Shown here in pieces: positions 9,711-19,723 of a stretch of DNA of 64,000 nucleotides. The notes beneath the pieces were generated by a model. That model made no database searches. It was given only the letters and a program-made list of their open reading frames with translations, and was not told the DNA's origin. The translations under genes were made by a program, and so were the position numbers. Source of the DNA: Photorhabdus namnaonensis (GTDB lineage Bacteria; Pseudomonadota; Gammaproteobacteria; Enterobacterales; Enterobacteriaceae); contig NZ_LOIC01000009.1 in NCBI RefSeq assembly GCF_001684335.1, forward strand, positions 55,933 to 119,932, given 5' to 3'. Within the stretch, counting starts at the first letter, position 1. Each line of letters begins with the position of its first letter.

Positions 9711-10526
9711 ATGGAAACTTTTAATCTTAAACATTCTACAGATAGAAGGGAAAGAATAGAAGAACAATGTATAGAACTAAACTTAGATTATGAGTTTATT
9801 GAGGCTGTGGATGGCAGTCTGTTATCACCAGAGGCGTTACAGAGGCAAACAAGAGAATTAAGTGATGCTATAAGGCCCGGTGAGATTGGATGTGCTTTAA
9901 GTCATATGAAAATCCATAGGAATATAGTTGAAAATAATATTCCTATGGCATTAATATTAGAGGACGGTGTTACCTTAAATGAACGTTTTCCTGAGTTCTT
10001 AAATGAAATTCAGCAAGAAAAGATAATAGCTCCTTCTACTATTCTTTTGAGTAAAGTCAGTCAATATTTTGAACACTCCAAATATAAGCTTCCTTGTGGT
10101 GTAGATATTAAATCGGTATTGGGCGCTTCGTTAGCTTGTGGTTATATATTGAATAATCAGGCAGCTAAAAACCTCATTGCTTTCCTTTATCCTGTATGGT
10201 TGGTTGCAGATCGCTGAGAGTTTTTCAGGGAAAATGGAGTTATAACATTATGTTGTACAGAACCTGTTTTGGTTACGGAAAATGAGAATGCTGTTAATAC
10301 AACCATATAGGGGAGAGATAGTGAGCATAATATTAAGGCAAGAAGAATCTGGAAAGAAATAAGGAAAAGAAGGTCATTTTCTGTAAAGATTAAAAATATA
10401 TTTTGGAAAATCTTTGTTAGAAAATTAAAAAAGATTGAATACTGGTTAAAGGCACCCTTTAGCCAGTATTTTGAAATTAATTTCATATTTTTTGCCCGAG
10501 ATGGGAGAGCACTTTCGATGGTGTAA
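9711..10526 (+). pseudogene. GT25-family LPS glycosyltransferase, broken by two in-frame stops
   Basis: The first 168 codons encode a GT25 (Lex/LpsA-like) enzyme: LKHSTDRRERIEEQC, then PGEIGCALSHMKIHR and ALILEDG. The frame then hits TGA at 10215, at the place where the family has DRW (VWLVADR, stop, EFFRENGVITL). It stays in register to a second stop, TAG at 10308, and then runs open to 10526 with a family-like basic tail. Both stops are single-base changes, for example TGG to TGA. The tail overlaps the waaC 3' end on the other strand. The N-terminus is also short by about two residues in the first beta strand. It probably no longer makes a working enzyme. Confidence 0.85.
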
Positions 10527-11445
10527 TACTTCTGATATTCCCATCCTCCGCTTTTAAAGATATTTGTTCTTTGCCATAGCCACCAATTAATCCTGGATCT
10601 GTCGGACCAAACAACGTGATATTAGGGCGATCCAATGCAGCAGTGAGGTGGCTCAGGCCAGTATCAACAGAAACAACCGCTTTTGCACCCGCCAACTCTT
10701 GGGCTACTTGTGCCAAAGTCAGCTTTGGTAGTACTTCCACATGAGGGAAGTTTTCCGCCAGTCTCAGTGCACGTTGGTATTCATGTTCTGCGCCCCAGGG
10801 GAGCTTAATGCGTACACCTGTCGGCTGAATTTCAGTAATAAGTTGTCGCCAATGGCTTTCCGGCCAATGTTTTTCATCGCGAGTGGTGGCATGGAGAAAA
10901 ACCAGATAATCGTCCCGATTTTCTAGATGCTGATGTAGAAAATGACGAGCAATCCCATAATCGCCCTGTGCTGACGGTTTGGTATAACCTAGGCTGACAG
11001 CAAACAGTTCCCGGATACGTTCTACGGCGTGCTGTTGCTTGCTGACTGCATGACAACAATCATAAAAAAAACTTGCTAATGGCTCACGGATACTTCTGCG
11101 GTCGTAACCATGTTTAGGGCCATAAGCTAATCGAGTGACCAAAAATGCGCTTTTCAGTAACCCTTGAGCGTCAATGATGGCATCGTATTGATGTAATTTT
11201 AATTTTTCTTTAAATAAACGGCGTTCTGCACGAATTTCTGGACTAAACCAGTTTTTACGCCAGCGGCGAATAGCGACAGGAATAATGTGATCAACAGCGC
11301 TGTGCCAGCCAGGGATTTGAGCGAAACCTTCCTCTACTACCCAATCAAAACTCACATCAGGCAAGTTTTTTTCTGCATCAGTCAGCGCAGGGAGTGAGTG
11401 GAGGACATCTCCCATAGAAGAAGTTTTAACCAGTAAAACCCGCAT
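10483..11445 (-). CDS. waaC: WaaC, LPS heptosyltransferase I
   Basis: 320-residue GT9 enzyme that adds the first L,D-heptose to Kdo. The start VLLVKTSSMGDVLHSLPAL and the donor-site VSVDTGLSHLTAALDRPNITLFGPTDP are diagnostic of WaaC. It is the last gene of hldD-waaF-waaC on the minus strand, and its ATG overlaps the waaF stop by one base (TAATG). In E. coli the waaL ligase follows; here a decayed GT25 gene is on the opposite strand instead. Confidence 0.95.
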   Translation of the reverse strand: MRVLLVKTSSMGDVLHSLPALTDAEKNLPDVSFDWVVEEGFAQIPGWHSAVDHIIPVAIRRWRKNWFSPEIRAERRLFKEKLKLHQYDAIIDAQGLLKSAFLVTRLAYGPKHGYDRRSIREPLASFFYDCCHAVSKQQHAVERIRELFAVSLGYTKPSAQGDYGIARHFLHQHLENRDDYLVFLHATTRDEKHWPESHWRQLITEIQPTGVRIKLPWGAEHEYQRALRLAENFPHVEVLPKLTLAQVAQELAGAKAVVSVDTGLSHLTAALDRPNITLFGPTDPGLIGGYGKEQISLKAEDGNIRSITPSKVLSHLGQKI

Positions 11446-12494
11446 TAACTCTGGTTCTCCGTTGGTAATAATTTTTCCAGGGAAGCGAGAACTTGCTCAG
11501 GCTGAATATCAATCAGACTCTGATGATAGCCATCCGCACTGTCGCCTTTTCTGACTTTATGATAGCCAGTAATAAGACGAATAACTTCCGCTTTATCGGA
11601 TAATGGAGGCGTAAAATCTGGGCTACTTGGGCCATAAAGTGCAACCAGCGGGCGATTAAGCGCTGCGGCAACATGCATCAGACCAGAATCGTTGGTTACA
11701 ATAGCATCACAGGCCGCGATAATATTGACTGCCTGTTCAAGAGAAGTTTGTCCGGCAAGATTGATGCAGTATTCACTGGCTTCTCCTGTTAGTGATTTGC
11801 GGATATCCTCTCCACCTTCGTGATCTTTAGCTGAGCCAAAGAGCAGAATTTGATATCCTTTTTTAGTAATAAGTTGTTGAGCTAACGCGGCATAGTGATA
11901 ATGCGGCCAGCGTTTTGCCGGGCCAAATTCTGCGCCGGGGCAAAAACCGATGATAGGCCGATGATCAGAAATATTGAATGCTGCGGTGGATTCAGCAATA
12001 TCTTCGTCACTAACATCCAACTGAGGCCAAAGTAATGGTTGAGGCAGGTCTGCCGCGCTACTGGGTTTTGCATCGTAAGCCAATGCAGCATAGCGTTGAA
12101 CCATTAATGGGAAGGCTTCTTTATTCAATGTACGAATATCATTGAGCAATCCATATCTCATTTCACCACGCCAGCCGGTACGCAGAGGAATATTGGCGAA
12201 GAAAGGCACCAAGGCAGATTTGAAAGAATTTGGTAGCACATAAGCGCGATGATATTTACGTTCACGCAGGGCGACCCCTAAACGACGGCGTTCTCCTAAT
12301 GCCAGTGAGCCATGCCCTAACGGCATAGCCAATGCTTGATTGACCTCCGGCATTTTGTCCAGCAGTGGGCGGCACCAGGCTGGGGCCATCACATCAATTT
12401 CTGCATTAGGATGCAAAGCCTTTAATGTCCGGTAAAGGCTCTGCGACATCATCATGTCACCTACCCACGAAGGGCCGATCACCAATATTTTCAT
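11445..12494 (-). CDS. waaF: WaaF, ADP-heptose:LPS heptosyltransferase II
   Basis: 349 residues of GT9. ILVIGPSWVGDMMMSQSLYR at the N-terminus and IVTNDSGLMHVAAALNRPLVALYGPSSP in the C-terminal half are WaaF signatures. It adds heptose II to heptose I. It lies 10 bases downstream of hldD in the same operon and is translationally coupled to waaC. Confidence 0.95.
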   Translation of the reverse strand: MKILVIGPSWVGDMMMSQSLYRTLKALHPNAEIDVMAPAWCRPLLDKMPEVNQALAMPLGHGSLALGERRRLGVALRERKYHRAYVLPNSFKSALVPFFANIPLRTGWRGEMRYGLLNDIRTLNKEAFPLMVQRYAALAYDAKPSSAADLPQPLLWPQLDVSDEDIAESTAAFNISDHRPIIGFCPGAEFGPAKRWPHYHYAALAQQLITKKGYQILLFGSAKDHEGGEDIRKSLTGEASEYCINLAGQTSLEQAVNIIAACDAIVTNDSGLMHVAAALNRPLVALYGPSSPDFTPPLSDKAEVIRLITGYHKVRKGDSADGYHQSLIDIQPEQVLASLEKLLPTENQS

Positions 12495-12504
12495 AGCGAG
12501 TAGA

Positions 12505-13443
12505 TTATTTATCCTGATTAAGCCAATGCATATATTCCGTTACTCCTTTGGCAACGGTTTTGAATGGCTTATCATAACCTGCCGCCCGAAGTTTAGTCAG
12601 ATCTGCTTGCGTGAAACGCTGATAACGGCCTTTCAAATGTTCTGGGAAATCAATACGCTCAACAGGTAGTGATTTATCTTGGTGGAATTCAACAACCGCA
12701 TCTGCAACCGCCTGAAAAGATTCAGCACGACCCGTTCCACAGTTATAAATCCCGGAAACGCCGTTTTTCCAGAACCAAAGATTAACCGCCGCGGCATCAC
12801 CGACATAAATAAAATCACGTTGAAAGCCTTCACTGCCAGCGAAGAGTTTTGGGTTTTGTCCCTGATTGATTTGATTGTTCAAATGAAAGGCAACACTCGC
12901 CATACTCCCTTTGTGCCCTTCACGTGGTCCATATACATTGAAATAACGGAAACCACAAATTTGTGAATCAGCTTGAGGCAGGATCTCCCGGACATATTGG
13001 TCGAATAGAAATTTAGAGTAACCATAAACATTAAGCGGTTTCTCATATTGACGCTCTTCGATAAAGTTATCAATGCGGCCGCCATAGGTTGCCGCTGAGG
13101 AGGCGTACAGGAAAGGGGTGCCGCGTTCAAGGCAATAGTGCAGCAATTCTTTGGAATATTGATAGTTATTATCCATCATATATTTGCCATCCCACTCGGT
13201 TGTGGATGAGCAAGCGCCTTCATGGAAAATAGCGTCAATATCACCGAAATCATCACCGGCCAGAATACTGGCAATAAACTCTTCCTTGTCCATGTAATCA
13301 GCAATATCCAAGTCAACCAGATTGGTGAACTTAGTACCATCTTTTAGATTATCTACGACCAGAATATCTTTATATCCTTCGTCATTTAGTGCTTTGATAA
13401 TATTGCTGCCAATAAATCCAGCACCGCCAGTGACAATAATCAT
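12505..13443 (-). CDS. hldD: HldD, ADP-L-glycero-D-manno-heptose 6-epimerase
   Basis: 312-residue extended SDR enzyme that makes the L,D-heptose donor used by WaaC, WaaF and WaaQ. The N-terminal [14 protein letters not shown] is the NADP-binding motif, and the catalytic Tyr-Lys pair is in [10 protein letters not shown]. The frame is open 37 codons further upstream, but the start at 13443 gives the canonical N-terminus and a length like E. coli HldD (310). It is first gene of hldD-waaF-waaC and is divergent from kbl across a 233-base spacer, which holds the promoters of both. Confidence 0.95.
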   Translation of the reverse strand: MIIVTGGAGFIGSNIIKALNDEGYKDILVVDNLKDGTKFTNLVDLDIADYMDKEEFIASILAGDDFGDIDAIFHEGACSSTTEWDGKYMMDNNYQYSKELLHYCLERGTPFLYASSAATYGGRIDNFIEERQYEKPLNVYGYSKFLFDQYVREILPQADSQICGFRYFNVYGPREGHKGSMASVAFHLNNQINQGQNPKLFAGSEGFQRDFIYVGDAAAVNLWFWKNGVSGIYNCGTGRAESFQAVADAVVEFHQDKSLPVERIDFPEHLKGRYQRFTQADLTKLRAAGYDKPFKTVAKGVTEYMHWLNQDK

Positions 13444-13676
13444 CCGACTCACCTCTACAATCGGGTTAATGAAGCAAATTGCGTCTATAATAACATCTAA
13501 CATCCATGACGACAGCAGCTTAAGCAGGGGAATATACTGAAATATTATGGTCATTCAGATTGCATGACGTGACGGATACAGCAAAGTTAATATTATCTGC
13601 CTGATAGTGTCGTCAGTAGCCTGATCAATGAGTAAAATGTCTAACGACCCTTCATTTATAAATCAGGAGAAAATAA

Positions 13677-14873
13677 ATGTCAGCATCATTTTATCAGCAA
13701 ATTAATGAACAATTAGAACAAGCCCATTCGGAAGGGTTGTTCAAAAATGAACGTATCATCACTTCTGCACAAAATGCTGACATTGCTGTAGCCGATGGCA
13801 GCCACGTTATTAACTTCTGCGCAAATAACTATTTAGGTTTGGCTAATCACCCTGAGCTGATTGCCGCGGCTAAAGAAGGAATGGATAGCCACGGTTTTGG
13901 CATGGCCTCTGTTCGTTTTATTTGTGGAACTCAGGATACTCATAAAGAGCTGGAGAAAAAGCTGGCGGAATTTTTGGGTATGGAAGATGCCATTCTTTAT
14001 TCTTCTTGTTTTGATGCTAATGGTGGTTTATTTGAAACGCTGTTTGGGCCGGAAGACGCCATTATCTCTGATGCGTTGAACCACGCTTCTATTATTGATG
14101 GTGTCCGTTTATGCAAAGCGAAGCGTTATCGCTATGCTAATAATGATATGCAGGAACTTAGAGCACAGTTAGAACAAGCCAAAGCAGATAATGCACGTCA
14201 TATTGTGATTGCAACCGATGGCGTGTTCTCAATGGATGGTGTGATTGCTGATTTAAAATCTATCTGTGATCTGGCTGATGAATTTGATGCCCTGGTCATG
14301 GTGGATGACTCCCATGCTGTGGGTTTTGTTGGTGCTCATGGCCGTGGTACCCATGAATATTGTGACGTTATGGATCGTATTGACATCATTACCGGCACTT
14401 TAGGTAAAGCATTAGGTGGTGCTTCCGGTGGCTATACCGCGGCACGTAAAGAAGTTGTTGAGTGGCTGCGCCAACGTTCACGCCCATATCTGTTCTCTAA
14501 TTCACTGGCCCCGGCGATTGTAGCGGCATCCATTAAGGTGCTGGATATGCTGAAAGAGGGCGATGCATTGCGTGATCGTCTGTGGAAGAACGCTAATCTG
14601 TTCCGTGAAAAAATGACCGCAGCAGGTTTCACATTAGCAGGGGCTGACCACGCTATTATTCCTGTCATGTTAGGCGATGCAAAATTGGCACAGGAGTTTG
14701 CCGCAGAATTATTGAAAGAAGGCATTTATGTTACCGGTTTCTTCTATCCGGTAGTCCCTAAAAATCAGGCCCGTATCCGCACGCAAATGTCAGCCGCGCA
14801 TACGGAAGAGCAAATTGAACGTGCAGTTGCGGCGTTCACGCGAATTGGTAAGCAATTGAGCGTAATTGCATAA
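13677..14873 (+). CDS. kbl: Kbl, 2-amino-3-ketobutyrate CoA ligase (glycine C-acetyltransferase)
   Basis: 398-residue PLP enzyme of the alpha-oxoamine synthase group. It cleaves 2-amino-3-ketobutyrate with CoA to glycine and acetyl-CoA, the second step of threonine degradation. The PLP lysine is in [14 protein letters not shown], and the cofactor Asp/His are in [11 protein letters not shown] clear AGGAG lies before the ATG. It is followed 9 bases later by tdh, which makes its substrate. GC content is higher than in the flanking O-antigen loci. Confidence 0.97.
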   Translation: MSASFYQQINEQLEQAHSEGLFKNERIITSAQNADIAVADGSHVINFCANNYLGLANHPELIAAAKEGMDSHGFGMASVRFICGTQDTHKELEKKLAEFLGMEDAILYSSCFDANGGLFETLFGPEDAIISDALNHASIIDGVRLCKAKRYRYANNDMQELRAQLEQAKADNARHIVIATDGVFSMDGVIADLKSICDLADEFDALVMVDDSHAVGFVGAHGRGTHEYCDVMDRIDIITGTLGKALGGASGGYTAARKEVVEWLRQRSRPYLFSNSLAPAIVAASIKVLDMLKEGDALRDRLWKNANLFREKMTAAGFTLAGADHAIIPVMLGDAKLAQEFAAELLKEGIYVTGFFYPVVPKNQARIRTQMSAAHTEEQIERAVAAFTRIGKQLSVIA

Positions 14874-14882
14874 GGCATCTCT

Positions 14883-15908
14883 ATGAAAGCATTGTCAAAG
14901 TTAAAACCAGAAGAAGGCATCTGGATGACCGATGTGCCCGAGCCGGAGTTGGGGCACAATGATGTGATGATAAAAATCCGTAAAACAGCGATTTGTGGTA
15001 CGGATGTGCACATCTATAACTGGGATGATTGGTCACAAAAAACAATTCCTGTACCAATGGTTGTTGGTCATGAATATGTTGGTGAAGTTGTCGCTATTGG
15101 TCAGGAAGTAAAGGGTTTTAAGATTGGTGACCGGGTGTCTGGCGAAGGACATATCACTTGTGGTTACTGTCGTAACTGTCGTGGTGGCCGTACTCACTTA
15201 TGCCGTAATACCATTGGCGTAGGGGTAAACCGCCCTGGTTGTTTTGCTCAATACTTGGTTATTCCTGCATTTAATGCGTTCAAAATTCCAGATAACATCT
15301 CTGATGAGCTGGCTTCTATTTTTGACCCATTTGGCAATGCTGTTCATACCGCGCTTTCGTTTGATCTGGTTGGCGAAGATGTGCTGGTTTCTGGTGCAGG
15401 CCCAATTGGTATTATGGCTGCGGCAGTGTGTAAACATGTTGGCGCGCGTCATGTTGTTATCACAGACGTTAACGAGTATCGCCTTGAGCTGGCACGTAAA
15501 ATGGGTGTCACCCGTGCGGTGAACGTCAGTCAGGAAAATCTGACCGATGTCATGGCGGAATTGGGCATGACGGAAGGTTTTGATGTTGGTTTGGAAATGT
15601 CCGGCGCTCCGGCGGCGTTTCGTACCTTATTAAATACCATGAATCACGGCGGCCGTGTTGCACTGTTGGGCATTCCGCCATCAGATATGGCAATTGATTG
15701 GAATCAGGTAATTTTCAAGGGCTTGTTTATCAAAGGTATTTATGGCCGTGAAATGTTTGAGACTTGGTACAAAATGGCTACATTGATTCAGTCTGGTTTG
15801 GATCTGACACCCATCATCACCCACCGGTTCTCTATTGATGATTTCCAGAAAGGCTTTGACATCATGCGTTCAGGGCAGTCTGGTAAAGTTATTCTGAACT
15901 GGGATTAA
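14883..15908 (+). CDS. tdh: Tdh, L-threonine 3-dehydrogenase
   Basis: 341-residue zinc medium-chain dehydrogenase that oxidises threonine to 2-amino-3-ketobutyrate with NAD. The catalytic zinc ligands are in [13 protein letters not shown] and GHEYVGE, and the structural-zinc Cys cluster is in [15 protein letters not shown]. It forms the kbl-tdh operon and is followed by a hairpin terminator. Confidence 0.97.
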   Translation: MKALSKLKPEEGIWMTDVPEPELGHNDVMIKIRKTAICGTDVHIYNWDDWSQKTIPVPMVVGHEYVGEVVAIGQEVKGFKIGDRVSGEGHITCGYCRNCRGGRTHLCRNTIGVGVNRPGCFAQYLVIPAFNAFKIPDNISDELASIFDPFGNAVHTALSFDLVGEDVLVSGAGPIGIMAAAVCKHVGARHVVITDVNEYRLELARKMGVTRAVNVSQENLTDVMAELGMTEGFDVGLEMSGAPAAFRTLLNTMNHGGRVALLGIPPSDMAIDWNQVIFKGLFIKGIYGREMFETWYKMATLIQSGLDLTPIITHRFSIDDFQKGFDIMRSGQSGKVILNWD

Positions 15909-15937
15909 CCGATCGAATCAGTTATCACTAAAATTAA

Positions 15938-15967
15938 TAGGCGCTTTTAGTTCTTGAGCGCCTATTT
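15938..15967 (+). terminator. Hairpin terminator after tdh
   Basis: A perfect 8-bp stem (TAGGCGCT / AGCGCCTA) closes an 11-base loop, followed by TTT. The T-run is short, so its strength is uncertain. It lies 30 bases after the tdh stop. Confidence 0.6.
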
Positions 15968-16018
15968 GAAGTATTAGCGATATTGCAAGCTATCATCGAA
16001 TAAATAGAAATAGCAAGA

Positions 16019-16136
16019 TATACCCGTTATTTTTCAGGTTGTCTCTTTGTTGGCTGCGCTCGGTCACATAGTTATCTATGCTCCCGGGGATTCACTCCCT
16101 TGCCGTCGCGATGCATCTTGAAATCTTTAGGGTATA
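16019..16136. repeat. ERIC (IRU) palindromic repeat
   Basis: A 118-bp element bounded by inverted TATACCC / GGGTATA ends. Its core carries the ERIC hallmark: read on the minus strand, GTGAATCCCCGGGAGCATAG followed shortly by TATGTGACCGAGCGCAG. ERIC elements are about 127 bp, mobile only in trans, and especially abundant in Photorhabdus. This one lies between the convergent tdh and yibQ genes, where transcripts could fold into a long hairpin. Confidence 0.9.
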
Positions 16137-16161
16137 ATTGGCTATTTCTTAAAATGAATTT

Positions 16162-17070
16162 CTATTCTGTTTTATCCTGAGACTTATCTCCGGCCAGTTT
16201 CTGGATATATCGGCTTACCGTGTTCACAATAGGATTATCAACCAGAGTATCGCCAATAACTGCCAGATAATCTTGGCTGGTAACTGTAATGGGTGCCTCT
16301 TTTATTTCACACAGCTTGCCCCATTTATGCTGGTTATCACCAACAGGTTTGCCACTTAACAACCTACTTGGGCTGACTAACTCAATATCAGCTGGAAGCG
16401 TTGGCAGCATTTGTTGCAGTGCGCGAATGGTTGTTGGATGGGGATGGCCGATAGCAATAGCGGAACCATTTTTACGGGCAATGGAAATAGCACGATTTAG
16501 CTGATGGCGAGTTTCCGCTTCTGATTGCACATTATCTAGGAAAACATTACGGCGGATAACGCGAACAGGCGTGCCTTGCGCTGCCTTTGTTGCCTGAGTA
16601 TTGCCAATCGTCACACTGTCGAGAAAATAGAGGTTATAACGAGACAGTGAGCGCATCACTTTCTGCATTCCCGGCAAGCTCGAAGTCATAGCGCTACCCA
16701 TATGGTTATTGATTCCTACAGCATAAGGGACTTTTTGTATTGCACGCTGGATGATGCGGTCAATTTCTTCACTGCTCATGGTTGGCTGAAGAGTATCCAG
16801 TTCTAGCAGTTGTTTACTTAAAGGCGCCATTGGCAGGTGGATTAAGATCTCCCGCCCTTGTTTGTATGCTTTTTCGGCCATTTCCCTGCCATGCGGTGAA
16901 TCCGGCAGAATGGCGATAGAAACCGCAACAGGCATTTGCAATATTTTGTTTTCGTTATGAGGACGGTAACCAAAATCATCAATAACAATTGCCAGACGGG
17001 CTGCACTGGCTTGTAGGCTCAAGAGAAGCAGGGCGGTAATACCAATTTTTGTGAACCTGTGTTGTCTCAA
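16162..17070 (-). CDS. yibQ: YibQ, divergent polysaccharide deacetylase family protein
   Basis: 302 residues with a signal peptide (ITALLLLSLQASAARL) and a divergent NodB-like fold: IVIDDFGYR with the Asp pair, ILPDSPHG, EILIHLPMAP, GINNHMGSAMT and AIAIGHPHP. This places it in the periplasm. It lies 5 bases downstream of envC and is cotranscribed, as in E. coli, where its substrate is not established; a role linked to cell-wall septation is inferred from the neighbour. Confidence 0.9.
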   Translation of the reverse strand: MRQHRFTKIGITALLLLSLQASAARLAIVIDDFGYRPHNENKILQMPVAVSIAILPDSPHGREMAEKAYKQGREILIHLPMAPLSKQLLELDTLQPTMSSEEIDRIIQRAIQKVPYAVGINNHMGSAMTSSLPGMQKVMRSLSRYNLYFLDSVTIGNTQATKAAQGTPVRVIRRNVFLDNVQSEAETRHQLNRAISIARKNGSAIAIGHPHPTTIRALQQMLPTLPADIELVSPSRLLSGKPVGDNQHKWGKLCEIKEAPITVTSQDYLAVIGDTLVDNPIVNTVSRYIQKLAGDKSQDKTE

Positions 17071-17075
17071 CTAAT

Positions 17076-18383
17076 TTATCTCCCAAGCCACGGTTGTGGG
17101 TTTACCGCTCTTCCTTGGCGGCGGATTTCAAAATAGAGTGCGGATTGTTGCTGACCGCCACTGTTACCGACCAACGCAATAGGTTGTCCGGCTCGAACTT
17201 GCTGGCCGACCTTGACCAGAGCGCTCTGATTATAGCCATAGAGACTCATATCACCTTTACCGTGCTCTATCACGACAACCAGCCCATAGCCTTGTAACCA
17301 GTCAGCCAGCAGTACCCGGCCATCGGATATTGCTTTAACTTCAGTACCTTCTTGCGCAGAAATCACCATGCCTTTCCAGCGCAATTCGCCTTGCAATGCT
17401 TCACCAAACTCATGTATCACTTTACCGTGGACAGGCCAGATTGCCTGACCCGCTGGACGGCCAAGGCCACCTGTACGTGCCATCAATGCGCGTTCATCTT
17501 CAGTGGGTTTATAGCTGGAACCTTTTTGCTGCGCTTGCTTCTGTTTCGCTGCAATCTGAGCACGAACACGGGCAGCTTCTCTGGCTTCTCGTTCAGCACG
17601 TGCTTTCGCTTCCCGTTCTGCTTTAGCAATTTTATCTCGCAGACGGGTTTCATTTTGTTTTAGTTCAGCGAGATTTTTTTGGTCTTGCTTTAAGGAAGAT
17701 TCCAGCTCAGTTAGGGTTTTCTGCCGAGCATTGCGGGCTACTTCCATTTGCTGCTTTTGCTGTTGTTGTTCAGTTAGAACTTGTTTTTGCTCTTCCTGTT
17801 TCTGTTGCTCAAGTTTTTTTTGTTCAGTTAAATCAACGGTTGTTTGTTCAAGTTTAACAATGGTGTCCTGACGGGCTTGATTAAGGTAGCTATAGTAAGC
17901 GAGTATGCGCTCACCTCTCTTTCCCTCTTCTCCTCTGAACATGAGTTCAAGCCCTTGATGTTGCCCTTGACGAAATGCAGCATCCAATTGGCGTGCCAGC
18001 ATATCTCGTTGCGCGTTTTGTTGTTTTTCCAGTTTTTTGATGTTGGAGACGAGAGCAGCAATCTCTTTATTCAGCTTACTGAGTTGAGTTTGAGTGTTGT
18101 GTAGGGATTGACCAATTGTGGAAATGGTATTTTCCTGATCTTTTAATTGATTTAGCAAAGAACTACGTTTTTGCTGCTGTTGTTGTACACTTTTCTCTTT
18201 CTCCGCGATGTCTTGTTGGAGATCTTTGAGCTGATTTTTATTGGCGATAATTTGATTTGCAAAGGTATTGAAGCTGAAAATAACAAATAGGAAAGCATAG
18301 AACAACGAGGCACAGATATTATTCCGCCGTGAGTTCTGATGGCGCCGATAATTACGGCTATGTATTTCCTTGTTGTCAGCCAT
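17076..18383 (-). CDS. envC: EnvC, activator of the septal amidases AmiA/AmiB
   Basis: 435 residues. An N-terminal signal/anchor (about residues 24-42) precedes a long Gln/Lys-rich coiled coil (about 45-280) and a C-terminal LytM domain starting near GRPAGQAIWPVHGKVIHEFG. The LytM domain lacks the HxxxD and HxH zinc ligands, as in E. coli EnvC, so it activates amidases and does not itself cut peptidoglycan. The gene starts a minus-strand envC-yibQ operon. gpmM, which precedes envC in E. coli, is absent. Confidence 0.93.
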   Translation of the reverse strand: MADNKEIHSRNYRRHQNSRRNNICASLFYAFLFVIFSFNTFANQIIANKNQLKDLQQDIAEKEKSVQQQQQKRSSLLNQLKDQENTISTIGQSLHNTQTQLSKLNKEIAALVSNIKKLEKQQNAQRDMLARQLDAAFRQGQHQGLELMFRGEEGKRGERILAYYSYLNQARQDTIVKLEQTTVDLTEQKKLEQQKQEEQKQVLTEQQQQKQQMEVARNARQKTLTELESSLKQDQKNLAELKQNETRLRDKIAKAEREAKARAEREAREAARVRAQIAAKQKQAQQKGSSYKPTEDERALMARTGGLGRPAGQAIWPVHGKVIHEFGEALQGELRWKGMVISAQEGTEVKAISDGRVLLADWLQGYGLVVVIEHGKGDMSLYGYNQSALVKVGQQVRAGQPIALVGNSGGQQQSALYFEIRRQGRAVNPQPWLGR

Positions 18384-18739
18384 TTCTGTAAATATACCTT
18401 GCTACTGTATGCGCTAGATTATTTCATGATGAACAAAGAGTTACCAGATGCTACGCTGATTTTTTACACTTTCAGATAATGCTGTCTTAACATCGAAATC
18501 GAATAGTAATAAACATACTAGCCTATTTATTGCTGAAATTCCTGTATGCATTGAGTGTGACAGGGCAGATGCAGGTAAGGTACTTAAAATGCTTCATTTT
18601 CAGGATATTTTTATTTTTTCTCGAAACTCTCCGCAAAATTTGCATTGAGCTTATGCTATTTGGCTGTAATTGACGCAACACAAAGGTATACTCTGGAACC
18701 TTAGAAATTTGTTATTAACCAACGGGAGTTTTTGTCCCC
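18384..18739. other. Intergenic region between envC and yibN, no gene seen
   Basis: 356 bases between two divergent genes. It should hold the promoters of envC (minus) and yibN (plus). I see no open frame of gene-like length and no trace of gpmM, which occupies this place in E. coli. Confidence 0.7.
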
Positions 18740-19177
18740 ATGCTGCAAGAAATCATGCAATTTATTAACCAGCATATGACCTTAAGCCTCATCTGGATTG
18801 CGCTGCTGGTTGCCGTTATTGTGACTACATCGAGAGGTTTCTTCTCTAAAACCAAAGAGATAACTCGTGCTCAAGCTATTAATCTGATCAACAAAGAAGA
18901 AGCCATCGTCGTGGATTTACGTTCCCGTGAAGATTTCCGCAAAGGGCATATTATTGGTGCAGTAAACCTGACTCCCTCTGAAATTAAAGACAACAATTTT
19001 GCTGAGTTGGAAAAACATAAAAAGCAGCCTGTAATTGTTGTTTCTGCGAATGGTATTGAATCTCGTACTCCGGCAGAGAATCTTATTCGTGCCGGTTTTG
19101 AGCGCGTATGTTCCTTGAAAGAGGGTTTGGCTGGTTGGACAGGCGAAAACTTGCCATTGGCGCGTGGTAAAAAGTAA
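18740..19177 (+). CDS. yibN: YibN, membrane-anchored rhodanese-like protein
   Basis: 145 residues: one N-terminal membrane segment ([17 protein letters not shown]) and a cytoplasmic rhodanese fold ([21 protein letters not shown]). The active-site loop reads [12 protein letters not shown] and has no cysteine, so sulfurtransferase activity is unlikely. Gene order yibN-secB-gpsA-cysE is as in E. coli, but grxC, normally between yibN and secB, is missing. The spacer to secB is 69 bases. Confidence 0.92.
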   Translation: MLQEIMQFINQHMTLSLIWIALLVAVIVTTSRGFFSKTKEITRAQAINLINKEEAIVVDLRSREDFRKGHIIGAVNLTPSEIKDNNFAELEKHKKQPVIVVSANGIESRTPAENLIRAGFERVCSLKEGLAGWTGENLPLARGKK

Positions 19178-19246
19178 TCATTTTGGGCGTGAATGGAGAC
19201 ATTCACATAAAAAATTTAATAAGGACATCTAAAGGTAACAATTATT

Positions 19247-19723
19247 ATGTCAGAACAAAGCAATACAGAAATGGCTTTCCAGATCCAACGCATCTACACC
19301 AAAGATATCTCTTTTGAAGCACCAAACGCACCGCAAGTGTTTCAACAGGAATGGCAGCCGGAAGTAAAACTGGATCTGGATACTGCTTCCAGTGAGTTGG
19401 CTCAAGGGGTTTATGAAGTTGTTCTGCGTGTAACTGTAACGGCCACTTTGGGAGAAGAGACAGCATTCCTATGTGAAGTACAGCAAGGGGGTATTTTCTC
19501 TATTGAAGGTATCGAAGGAACGCAGTTAGCTCACTGCTTGGGTGCATATTGTCCGAATATCTTGTTCCCATATGCTCGTGAATGCATCACTAACTTGGTT
19601 AGTCGTGGTACCTTCCCACAACTGAATCTGGCTCCAGTAAACTTTGATGCCCTGTTCATGAACTACCTGCAACAGCAGGCAGAACAGTCTCAGGGCGGTG
19701 AACAAACTGAACAGGAAGCTTAA
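19247..19723 (+). CDS. secB: SecB, protein-export chaperone
   Basis: 158-residue tetrameric cytosolic chaperone that keeps preproteins unfolded and hands them to Sec[20 protein letters not shown] at the start and the C-terminal [17 protein letters not shown] are canonical, followed by an acidic-Gln tail. Its stop overlaps the gpsA ATG (TAATG), coupling the two. Confidence 0.97.
   Translation: MSEQSNTEMAFQIQRIYTKDISFEAPNAPQVFQQEWQPEVKLDLDTASSELAQGVYEVVLRVTVTATLGEETAFLCEVQQGGIFSIEGIEGTQLAHCLGAYCPNILFPYARECITNLVSRGTFPQLNLAPVNFDALFMNYLQQQAEQSQGGEQTEQEA

Noticed and set aside
13444..13554. N-terminal extension of HldD
   Set aside because: The 37 extra residues have no counterpart in HldD; the canonical [12 protein letters not shown] start is at 13443.
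16019..16136. Long inverted-repeat element read as a possible novel regulatory RNA
   Set aside because: The core and ends match the ERIC/IRU repeat, which explains the structure.
17352..17663. Open frame of about 100 codons opposite envC
   Set aside because: It lies wholly inside the coiled-coil coding region of envC in antisense, with low-complexity composition and no start context.
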